Origin: Bacteroidota bacterium
GTDB taxonomy: Bacteria > Bacteroidota > Bacteroidia > Cytophagales > UBA9547
Reading direction: 5' to 3'
Assembly (NCBI GenBank): GCA_004293915.1
Contig: RDZG01000063.1
Location: 1-64,000, forward strand
DNA length: 64,000 nt
Shown: in pieces, positions 30,203 to 41,500 of the stretch
Numbering within the stretch: position 1 is the first letter of the stretch
Layout of the letters: each line of letters opens with the position of its first letter
Notes under the pieces: model-generated
Told to the model about the DNA's origin: nothing
Databases searched by the model: none
Seen by the model: only the letters and a program-made list of their open reading frames with translations
Made by a program: the position numbers and the translations under genes

Positions 30203-31345
30203 TTATAATCGTGCTTTATACTCTTCATATCCAAACGATTTAATGAGTTTAAAGGTATTATCTTCTCTCCAAATTCCAATATTTGGCAAATTTACACCAT
30301 TAAATGTGGTTGTTTTTACCATCGTGTAATGCATCATATCTTCAAAAACTATAGTGTCGCCAATTTTAAGCGGCTTTTTGAACGCATAGGGTCCCATGTG
30401 GTCGCCTGCTAGGCATGTTAGTCCTCCCATTTTATATACATAATTGCCTTTTTCTGTAACTTCTGCATCTGATATTTTTGCTGTATAAGGCATTTCGATA
30501 CAATCGGGCATGTGTGCCGATATCGAACAATCTAAAATAGCTACATTTTTGCCACCACTTTCAACAAAATCTAAAACTTTTGATACCAAATAGCCTGTTT
30601 TCCAGCCAAATGCTGAACCTGGCTCGAGTATGATTTCTTTAATATTTGGATATTTTTTATATACTCCTTTTATGAACGAAATCAAGTGCGGATGGTCGTA
30701 GCCCAAACGTGTCATCAAATGCCCACCTCCCATATTAAACCACTGAATTTGAGTGAGTAATGAGCCAAATCGCTTTTCTATTTCTAGCCAAGTTCTTTCC
30801 AAAGCATAGCTATCTTTTTCGCACAAATTGTGCATGTGTAACCCTTCTATTCCTTGGGGTAATTTACCATTAAATTTATCGGCTGTCATTCCTAATCTAG
30901 AACCTGGAATACAAGGATTATACAAATCGGTTTCTACTTCCGAATATTCTGGATTGATACGAATGGCACATGAAATTTTCTTTTTATTTGCCTGTATTTG
31001 AGGTTTAAATTTTTCCCATTGTGCGATAGAATTAAAAGTAATATGTCCGCAATGTTGCATTGTTTCCTCAAATTCGCTTTCCAAGTAGGCAACATTATAG
31101 GCATGTACCTCGCCTCCAAATTCTAAGGCTCCAAGTCGAGCCTCGTTTAGTGAGCTTGCTGTTGTGCCTGGCACATATTGTTTTACCAAATCAAATGTGC
31201 TATACATCGAAAAACCTTTCAAAGCCAAAATTATTTTTGCTCCAGATTGTTCGGCAATAGATTTAATTAACGTTAAATTTTTGCGAAGCAATTTTTCTTC
31301 TAGCAAAAAACAAGGACTTGGAATTTCTGAAAACGGAATAGACAT
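30203..31345 (-). CDS. nspC: carboxynorspermidine decarboxylase
   Basis: fold-III PLP decarboxylase; PSPCFLLEEKLLRKNL, LALKGFS, LHMHNLCEKD, EPGSAFGWKTGYL, CLAGDHMGPYAF. Confidence 0.92.
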   Translation of the reverse strand: MSIPFSEIPSPCFLLEEKLLRKNLTLIKSIAEQSGAKIILALKGFSMYSTFDLVKQYVPGTTASSLNEARLGALEFGGEVHAYNVAYLESEFEETMQHCGHITFNSIAQWEKFKPQIQANKKKISCAIRINPEYSEVETDLYNPCIPGSRLGMTADKFNGKLPQGIEGLHMHNLCEKDSYALERTWLEIEKRFGSLLTQIQWFNMGGGHLMTRLGYDHPHLISFIKGVYKKYPNIKEIILEPGSAFGWKTGYLVSKVLDFVESGGKNVAILDCSISAHMPDCIEMPYTAKISDAEVTEKGNYVYKMGGLTCLAGDHMGPYAFKKPLKIGDTIVFEDMMHYTMVKTTTFNGVNLPNIGIWREDNTFKLIKSFGYEEYKARL

Positions 31346-31359
31346 TTTAATATTTTTTA

Positions 31360-31367
31360 CAAAAATA
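31360..31367 (-). promoter_or_regulatory. putative -7 element for nspC (complement of CAAAAATA)
   Basis: TAnnTTTG match on the minus strand 15 nt upstream of the nspC ATG. Confidence 0.45.
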
Positions 31368-31420
31368 CAGTTATACCAGTATTTTCAATATCAATTTATC
31401 TTTTATGAGTATTTTTTTTA

Positions 31421-31428
31421 TACTTTTG
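31421..31428 (+). promoter_or_regulatory. putative -7 element (TACTTTTG) for the GntR gene
   Basis: TAnnTTTG match upstream of the ATG at 31523. Confidence 0.4.
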
Positions 31429-31522
31429 AAAATAATGGGACTATTCATAATTTTATTTGTATTTTCAAAAGAATTTTGATTAAAATGAAGATAGAAAATG
31501 TAAACAATCAAAAAATAATAAC

Positions 31523-32236
31523 ATGAAAGAAGCTCAATACAAACGTGTTTACAACGCTTTGAATGCCCAAATTGCTAAAAAAGAATTTTTGGAAGGCGAT
31601 TTGTTGCCGTCCGAAAATCTGCTAACTACTCAGTTTGGTGTGGCTCGCAGTGTGGTTAGGCAGGCTTTACTCGAACTCGAAAAAGAAGGAAAAATAGTGA
31701 AACAACAAGGCAAAGGCAGCATTGTTGTTCCCGAACGCAAATCGTTGGCTTTGTTGTCGGTAAAAGGATTTTCGCAGGTTGTTGGTGCTGAGCGGAAAAT
31801 AAACACAATTATGCTTCAAAATCCGATAAAACGAAAATGGGATGGTGTATTCTTTTTTCCGCTTTCAGAAAAAGAACTTGCTGCCGATTGTTTTTACCTC
31901 AAACGCTTGCGGTTAGTTGATAATCAGACTGTGATGTTAGAAAACACTTATTTGCCCGACTTATATCTAGAAGATTTTTTGACACAAAAGTTTGTAGATG
32001 GATCATTATTTCAACTATTAAAATCGCAATATAATATCGAAATAAAAGGAGTTGAGCAAGAGTTGAGAGCCATAAATGCCGAAGTTGATTTAGCCACAAA
32101 TTTGGCTATTGAGCCAAATCAAGCAGTTTTGCATGTTCAACGAAAATACATTACAAATAAAAAAGACTTCTTTATTTATAGTTCACTTTTTTGTAACACA
32201 CACAATTACTCATTTAGCAATATAATAAAAACGTAG
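31523..32236 (+). CDS. GntR family transcriptional regulator (HutC/UTRA subfamily)
   Basis: wHTH EGDLLPSENLLTTQFGVARSVVRQALLELEKEGKIVKQQGKGSIV followed by a UTRA-like domain. Confidence 0.9.
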   Translation: MKEAQYKRVYNALNAQIAKKEFLEGDLLPSENLLTTQFGVARSVVRQALLELEKEGKIVKQQGKGSIVVPERKSLALLSVKGFSQVVGAERKINTIMLQNPIKRKWDGVFFFPLSEKELAADCFYLKRLRLVDNQTVMLENTYLPDLYLEDFLTQKFVDGSLFQLLKSQYNIEIKGVEQELRAINAEVDLATNLAIEPNQAVLHVQRKYITNKKDFFIYSSLFCNTHNYSFSNIIKT

Positions 32237-32509
32237 TTAATTTTATTGCATCTAAACAATCTTAACTAATTTTTCGTATAAATATTTTACAAATTTTAAA
32301 CAAATAAATGCAATTTTTATTTGTAATAATTGAATAATATTAAGAATATTGTAAATTATTTTAATATTTTATTGGTTACTTCATTTATGTTTAGTGTATA
32401 AATGTGTATACAATATAATATGTTAAATTTATAAACAACTGAAAATTAGGTAATTATATTTATATTAAAACGTTACATTAAGAAATAAACCACTTTATTT
32501 TATAAGATT

Positions 32510-35500
32510 ATGAACAAAATAAATACTGCTTCGAGAATATTTTTATTCGTATTAGCACAATTTTGTACGCTAAATTTTGCCATCGCTCAAAATAATTGTT
32601 TGAAGATTGGGCAAAATGTAACTGGTATTCAGTTTAAAGATGTGTTTAAGGAAAATATTGGGTGGCGATTTCCTGGTACAAGCCCAGCTGCGGTTTGTTC
32701 AGGTATTTTTGGCGCTCCTGGATGTCCTGAACAACCAATTATAGATGCTTTGCCAAAAGATGCAAATGGATATGTTACAGGTGGTATTCCTTATAATGTA
32801 TCTGGTTTGCAAACATCTATAAATAATACCTATTCTGGTTCTATTACCTCTATCACTACCTATATGCAGCGTGAAAGCTACGCTCCGTATGCATTGGGTG
32901 ATTATTATGTTTTTTGGCAAGGACAAGGTACTATGCGATTCTTTTGGAACGATGGTCCTGGTATGATAAGAATTACGGCAGGTTCTTACGGAACTATTCC
33001 TGTAGCCAATGGTTACGAACTTAATTTTGGTGTCGCTAACAATGGAATTACAGCCATTTCTGCCAATGCAGTAACTTCCGATGCTTCTGCGGGAGTGCAT
33101 TATTGTAGAATAACTGTTCCTGCCACTACAGGTACTCCAGCAAAAGATCCATTTAATAATATTGCTGGAATCGGAATGCAGATAACTTCATCTGCGGTTG
33201 CTCCCAACCATTTAAGAGGGATTTCTGTAGTAGCACCCGATTTTGGCTCAAACCCTGGTGGGTATAATGGATCTAGTAAATTTATAGCCGATGGCACTAA
33301 TGCTCGTACGTTTGTTAATTCTGGTCCCGAACATTTCAAAACACAGCCTTTTCATCCAGCATTTTTAAATTGGATTAAAATTTTTCCTGTTTTTCGTTTT
33401 AAAGATGCCATAGGAGTAGATCAAGAAACTCCTAAAGATGTATCTTGGCTCAATGTGCGTCCGTATGATTATTATACGCAAACCGCTCAAATTCCTGGTG
33501 TTGGACATCCTTATGCTTATATGTACATGATTCAGCTATGTAACTTGCTTAAAAAGGATGCATGGATAAATGGTTTTGTGAACTCTGACGAAAATTATCA
33601 ACGGAATTTGGGAAAATTATTTAAAGATAATTTAGATCCAAATCTCAAAGTGTATTTAGAGTTAAGTAATGAAAATACATGGAATTTTTTTCAGGGCTTT
33701 AATGGACCAGGTTTGATAAGTAACTACGCACAATCCAACAGCATGGACTTTTTTGATGCTGCATCCTTTTTAGAAAATAGATTTTGGGTAAATTTCGGCA
33801 GCAGTTGGAAAGGCGAAGACCAAGATCGTATGGTGCGTGTTGTAGCTGGGCAAGCGGTAAACGGATATCATTGTGCTCGTAAAACACAATATCACGAAGC
33901 CAGAAACGAAAGATATGATGTGTTGTCAGTGGCTTGGTACTTAGATCAGGTACAAGATAATGCCGCTCTTATTCCTCAAAATGGTACGCCACTTCAGTTG
34001 CTCAATGCCATGATTGCAGATAATAATTTTAATAGAAATCAAAACTCTTCTGTAAACCCTAATGGAAATATTTTCCCTTCTATTGCAAAAGTTATGCAAA
34101 TGCATGTGGGTATGGCACGTGCAAAAGGTAAAAAACTTGCACTTTACGAAGGTGGAACGCATCATTCTTATGAACAAAAGGTAAATGGGGTTGGGGTTGA
34201 TCGAGCAATTTGGGATAGGTCTAAGTTCATTAAATGGTTGCCAGAGATTCGTACATTTTATCGTTCCTTAATTGATACACTTAGAAACTTTCCAGAAGTG
34301 GAGTTGGCAATGGCATTCAATCTTTATGGTGGAAGCGGTGAACCATTATCTAATGGACAAATTGTAGAAGCGCATAATTTTGGTTTTGTACCAAACGCAT
34401 TTTCAGATACAACCGCAACAGGAGATAAGTCTTTTACATCTACGGAATTTGGAAATATTAATATTTTCGGTACCAATGCCCATGGCGTATGGAAAGAATT
34501 GAATGCACAAAACAATGTTTGGAAATTCAACTCAATCTGTACTCCTACCATCACATCCGATATTGTAGGTTCGGGTTTGTCGTTAAATTTTGTAAGCACT
34601 AGAAGTCAATATGTAAATGTAACTGGAGCTTCGCTTTTCGATCCCTTAGCTACAGCCAATTACACCATCGAAACTTGGGTAAAACCAGCCGAACTCGAAC
34701 GGCAGCAAGCTGTTTGGGCTTACTCTAATGGTTCAAATGTATTAAATGCACTTAATATTACTGCACTAAACAAATTAGAGTGGAATATTGGCAATGGCTC
34801 GACAATATTAACAGGTCCACTCGTGGAACGAGATAAATGGTACCATGTGGCAGTAGTCAAAAATGGTACAAGTGTACAAATGTATGTAAATGGTACGGTG
34901 GCAGCATCGGGTTCGGCATCGGGTTCGGCTGGTGTGCCAACCAACTACACACTTGGTGCATCAAATGCGGGTAGCCTAGCCAATTATTTTCGTGGTGGAT
35001 TAGACGAACATAGAGTTTGGAGCGGTGTAGCACTCTCGCAACCTACGATTCGAGATTATATGTGTAAAAAAATAATACCAGCCACACCTAACTATGCTTC
35101 GCTTTCTACCTATATCGAATTTAATAGCATTTCGGGCACTAATTTGATGGATAGAAAAACAGCACTTTCGCATGGCACATTAGTCAATTTTGTAGCTACC
35201 GAATCTTATGGTTATTTGCCGTCTGGTGCACCTATTGGCGATTTGAGTACCAATATTTATCCTGGCTCGTGGGCTAATACAGGGCTTTCATATACAAACC
35301 CTGTTGGTGGAGATATTATCAATGTAAATGGCATAGGAGCAGGCAATCCAGATGGCGTACATATATACGTAGTAAATCAAGCCCCAACGCTTAATACCAA
35401 ACCACAGTTTTACACCTCAATTGCAGGAAAATATTTTGGTGTATTTTTAGCAAATGGCACAAATCCAAGTTATAATGTAAATTATAACTTTCAAGGCAAT

Positions 35501-38500
35501 GCATCTGCCTCTGCTACTGTTGGGTTTAATCGTTTGGTAAAACGCGATGGAGGTTCAGATTATGCTTGGGATAATTCTGGAGCAAGAATTGACCCTTTAA
35601 ATAAAACATTGATAACCAACTGCACCGAAAATTATAGAGCAGAATATATTTTAGGTGTTCGACAAAATCAGTTAATCCAAAGACCTGGTTCAGGAACTTG
35701 TATCAGTTTACCAGGTACTTCAGTAGGAACATTTCTTAGTTTTAAAAGATCTAATGTTTATACGCTTTCGTTTTGGGCTAAAGGCGTAGGAGATGGTGTA
35801 ATGGGATTTCGTGATCCTTTTACTGAGCGTTATATTAATTATCGAGCAACGAATAGTTCTGATTTTGTGGCTAGATATCAAGATTTATCTTTAGGAAATC
35901 AAAACAAAATTAGTGGGGGAGAAAATACATCTTGGACTCACTATGCTTACACGAGAGATGCCTCTGGTTTGTTTGTTTATTATGTTAATGGTTATCCATC
36001 TTCTTCTATTGATTTTCCTGGCGATACATCAATGGTAGATATGTTCATAAAAGCAGGGGGACCTTGGGCTGGTCAATTTGATGAGCTTTCTGTATGGAAA
36101 AGAAATTTGAGCCTTACAGAAATTAGAGATTTGATGTGTAAAAAAATCACACCTTCTCACCCAAGCTATTGCGATTTACAAGCTTATTTCAAATTTGACG
36201 AAGGCAGTGGTAATGTGATGGAAAATACTTTAGGTGCAGGCAATATTGTATTTGATGGTCCGATTGCTTGGGTGAGATCTGGAGCTGCCATAGGAGATGA
36301 AAGTAAACATAACTACAACGCTCCTTTTATTGCAAGCATTGCACATCCTGATGGTGATTTTATAAAAGTAACTCCCACAGTGCAAAATGGTATGGTAGGC
36401 ACACAGGTCTATATTGTAAATTCAGATCCCAATTATCCTATTTTCCCAAGTACAGAAACCTATCCTGTAGGCATTCCAAATAGAGATACTTCAAGATATT
36501 TTGGAACGTATGTAATTCCATTCTATCCAATAGCTAATAACGACAATCAAAGGTCTTACTTATATGAATACAATTATGCGGGTAACAAAAATATTAATTT
36601 CACCAATGAGGCAAATCTTAGATTGATTCGTAGAGAAACTAATCAAGTTTTAAATTGGACAAACACTGGTATTAATCCTGTTATTGCTTCAAAAACTTTA
36701 ACTTGGCAATCTCCAATAAGACTAGATCCGCATCATCCTGTTGGTGAGTTTTTGTTAGCAGGTACCAATCCAAGCCCATTTATTGCTCCGCTCAATGGTA
36801 TTCCCACTCTGGCTGGAATTACAGGAAAATCTACTTTATGTTTAGGAGAATCTAATGCTTTATATAAAGTACTGGCTCCAGTTGATAAACGTGCATTATC
36901 ATTCAAATGGATAGCTTCAAATGGGTTGTCTTTATCAAATTCTACAGCAGATACAGTAAATGTTACAGCCTTAACAGCAGGTGCACAAACATTAACTGTT
37001 ATAGGAATTAATAAATTCGGCACTAGCACACCATTCATATATCCAATTAATGTTCAAAATACGGGTTATTTGAGTTCTAATATCACTGGAAATTTAAACC
37101 CATGTAATTCTGCAACTGCAACATATTCAGTTTCAAATGTTTCGCCATCGCCAATAGCCTATCTTTGGTCTGTAACTGGCGATGCCATTAATCCTACTCC
37201 CTCTAATTTAACTCCTTCAAACGCATTTAATTTTGGGGGTGGTGGGCAAAGCATTGTTCGTATCTCTGTATATGGACAATATTCTTGTGGATTGGCATTG
37301 ATAAATACATTAAATGTAAACAACAATAGTTTGCCAACTACTACATTAGGAATACTAGGAGATTCACTTTGTTTGATAGACAATTCTACAACAATTGCTA
37401 TAAAAGTTAATAATTCTCAAAATGGAGTTACCTACACAGCCTTTGATGGTGCAACCCCAGTGGCTACCACTACTGGTAACGGAGGCACACTTTTATTGAA
37501 TGTCCCAACAGGCATTTTAACGACTTTTGTAAATAAAGTAATTACAGTAAAAGCTCAAAATAATCTTTGTCCACTCATTCCAGTTAATATGGCAACATCG
37601 GCAAATATTTTGATGGGAAATACCCTAACTGGGGGTCAGTTAGCTCCTACTTTTGCAAATCCTGGTAATATTTGTTATGATTTGAATACAGGAGATATCA
37701 AAGATTTTCCATTAGTTATTACAAGTGGCGCTGTTTCTGGAACTACTTATACTCCCAATTATTTAACTTTTGCACAGCCTTATGGCGAACCTTTTGAATC
37801 TGTTATGGGAAGATCAGTTATTGCTACTGGTACTTCAGTAACCATGTTAGCCAAACCAAGTTCTTTCCCGTTTTGGTTGTCGTTTGGAGTTCCAAATAGT
37901 ATTAGTGGTTTTGCAAAAGCTCCCGGTTGCCCAACGCAAAAATTAACTACTAAAACTACATTTACACTCAACAACACCCCTGGAGTTGCTGTTCCTTCAA
38001 AAGTTGCCGGTCCAGGCAAAGATCAAAAAATGGATGGTGATGGTAAATATCCTGTATGTACTGGAACACCTACAAGCCATTTTACTACTGCAAAAGGTGG
38101 TTCAATTTCTCAATTTAACCAACGCTATTTTAATGGTGCTATGACGAATGGTAGTGCTAATATTACCATGAGTAGTTATTCTAATATGACTTCTGCTCAG
38201 ATTGATATCAATGATGTAGTGTATATTTTAGGAACTCAGACAGATGGAAGTGGTTTACCTGCTGGCAATAATTTGCCACAATTAGATGGTAATGGAAATA
38301 AAACACCATATTTCGTAGTAGCTGTAAACTCAGGTGCTAATACGATTCAATTAGCAACATCAAGAGGTGGTGGAGCAATTACAATGAATTTTAATGCTAC
38401 AAATATTAAATTCTGGGCACCTATTACCATTGATATTCCAGCTGGCACAAATACATTTAATATTCCTAATCGTTTTGGAACATTAGGTTTAGGTTTATAT

Positions 38501-41500
38501 TCACAAATTAATTTTATTTATGCTTCACAAGCACCAGGTGGTGTGTGTGTAGGATATAGTGGTGTTCAGTGCCATCCTACACAATATGTGGCGAGTTTTA
38601 GTGGAAGAAATTTCCAGATTTCTGCAAATCAAAGACAAGGAGGGAATAAATCTGCGGGTTACTTTATCAATCGTGGTAGAATTACATATTCTGCTGGTAA
38701 TGTTAATGTGACTGGTTTTGCTACTGTTTTTGCAAATGAAGATTTGGCTGATAATGGCGATGGGCTTGGTGGGGCTTTGTTAAGAGACATGAATAATAAC
38801 ATTATTGGTGAAGTGAACTCTGTAACCAACGAAGGTGCTTTGGTATTAAAAGCTGGTGCTATAGGGAATGGCACAAATGTAGCATTCTCATCTAGCAAAA
38901 GAATATGGTTTAGCAGTGTAGGAGAAAGCGTAGTATTATCAGCTCCACAAGATACGGATCCTAATGGCGTTGAATGGACGGTTGGACCCAAAGATGCCAT
39001 TTTAACTGTTACCTCATTTTATGGAGGGGGTGCTTACAATGCAGCTACTGGTGTATTTAGTGGAGGTAATTCTGATCCAGATTTAGTTAAAAATGGTATT
39101 ACTATCACTTGGAATGGAACATTTTCTGGAGTTGCAACCATTGGTGTTACATCATCAAAATCAACACCTTGTTTTGCAAAAAGCAATCCTCAAGGATTAC
39201 CTAGTGCGCCAGGATACGAACAGACTAACATTACTTTAGATATGTTAGGTCAAATTCCTAGTCCACCTTTGCCTATTGGCTTTACTGAACTTAGTTTTTG
39301 TCAATCGCAAAGCAACACAAATTTTGTAACCAACTCAAAAAGTGCAGTTGGAGGATATCAATGGCAATTGCAAAATGCTGGAACCAGTAATGTAGTTGCT
39401 TCTGGAGGTACTTGCGGTTGGAGCAAAGTATCTAATGTAGTTGGTGATAAAGGATTTAATGATGCATTTGGTACTTTAGGTTTTGGCGGTGGTTACTGGG
39501 CAGAAAACACTTCACCTTGTTTAAATTCAACCCCATTAGGTGGTTCACCTAGTCCGAATAATAATACAGCTGAAGTAAGTTGGCAGCCAGGCTTTACAGG
39601 ACTTGCAACTATTCGTGTTCGTACGTTAGGTTGCGGATCTATGTCGAATGCAGGTGATATGCGTGCTTCGCCTTGGGTTACGGCTGTAATCACTATTGGT
39701 GGTGCTCCAAACCCAGGAAATATTAACTTGGCAGGACAATTACAGTTATGCCAAGGAGCAAGCCCTACCCAACAATACATCGCAACTGGAACTAATATTG
39801 ATCAATTTAAGTATTATCTACGCAAACCAGGACAAATAGGAGACATAGACCCAGGATTATTGGCATACTATTCTTTCGATGGAGATTATAACAATAAAGC
39901 TACTGGAGTTTGGTCGCTTGGAGCAGCAGCAAATGGTACACCAAATAGCGTTACGGTAGCAGCTAATAAAAATGCTGTTGCTGCAAGAGCAATAACTTTT
40001 GATAATGGTGGTGATTATGTTGATTTAGGCTCAGATAGTAGATTGAATTTAACAAAAAGTTTTTCTATTGCGGCATGGATAAATTCAACGGGTGGTAATG
40101 GTTCATATTCAATTTATTCGAGAGGAACAGGTGGAGCAAATTGGCAAAATGATGTTCAGTTTCTAATAGATATAAATGGTTCAAATGCAACATTAGGAAT
40201 TAGAGGTACTACAGCTCCTTTTGCTACTCCCTATGGAGGAAGTTGGCCAGGAACATACATTGGTGCAAACTTTAGTGCTATAGGATGGAAGCATATTGTA
40301 TATACTGGTGTTTACGGTGCGGGCATACTGTCTTTGACTGGGTATGTAGATGGGGCTTTGTTAGGAAGCGTCAATATACCATTCTCTAATTCACCATTTA
40401 CTGGCAATGTGAGTACGAATTCTCGTATAGGTACTAATGGAGCACAAGGCGGCTCTCTAATTGGTGGTATAGATGAAGTGATGGTATTTGACAGGGTTTT
40501 ATTACCAGCTGATGTATCAGCTATTTATGCACTCAATGCGAATGCATTTACCGATCCATCAGATTACATTGGAGAAATAAATGGAAACACAGGTCTTTGT
40601 GCATGGCAAACTACATTCTCTGGTGCTGCTCAAATTGGTGTGCAAGCTATTGGTTGCGGTGGTTCGTCCATTAGATTATACGATGCTTTTATTTCACCGA
40701 AACCAAGTATTTTAGGTGTTTCAATTGCTGATCCATCGGGTTGTGGTAATCCATTGGCTTCTGGTTCTGTAACTATAACTTTAGCAAGTTTCAATCCAAG
40801 TACATTTACTGGCTCTCCGTGGGCAGTTTCTTGGAACAACGATTTAATTTCGGATGGTACAGCTACATTATCAGGCAATAATACAATAACTTTAAATACT
40901 GGTTTATTTGCAGGCTCTAGTGTTACAGGAGTTACTGCTTGGTATAACGGTTCTAATGGTTGTAATGCCCCTATTTCTATAACATCTAAAATCATAATTG
41001 GTACTTCACCGCCTTCTTCTTTAATAGGAACTTCTCTTATGGGAGCAAGTCAAGTCTGTACTGCGAGTACAAGTAGTGGAATAAATGTGCTCGGTTCAGA
41101 AAATAACGTTCGCTATTATGCCATGATTGGCAGTTTAATGGTTTCTCCAACCGTTGTTGGTACAGGTGGAAACATTCAATTATCAATTACAGGTAATAAC
41201 ATACTCACTTCATCAGGAGTAAACCAAGTTTATCAAATAAGAACATTAGCTTTTAGTCCAGGTTGCTCTTTGGTTACTTTAGCTGGTGTTCAAAATATTA
41301 CTGTAAATGGTTTAAGTTCAGCAAGTGGAGCAATAATCACAGGAACAAATCCAGTTTGTAATCCAGGTACCTCAGTTGTATCTGTAGGTGGTGTAAATGG
41401 AACTATAGATTGGCAAGTTTCTACAAGTGGTGCATTTGCTTCTACAGGAGGAACAGTTGCTAATTACACTACGCCATCATTAACACAAACAAGTACATTT

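Noticed and set aside
30934-31526. Overlapping ORFs around the nspC start (30934-31119, 31060-31260, 31164-31526)
   Set aside because: They overlap nspC and the divergent promoter region; no recognisable protein family
36733-41000. Minus-strand ORFs of 70-120 aa inside the giant gene (e.g. 36733-37038, 38659-39000, 40630-40995)
   Set aside because: Shadow ORFs antisense to a repetitive Thr/Gly/Asn/Val-rich coding region; low-complexity translations and no start context
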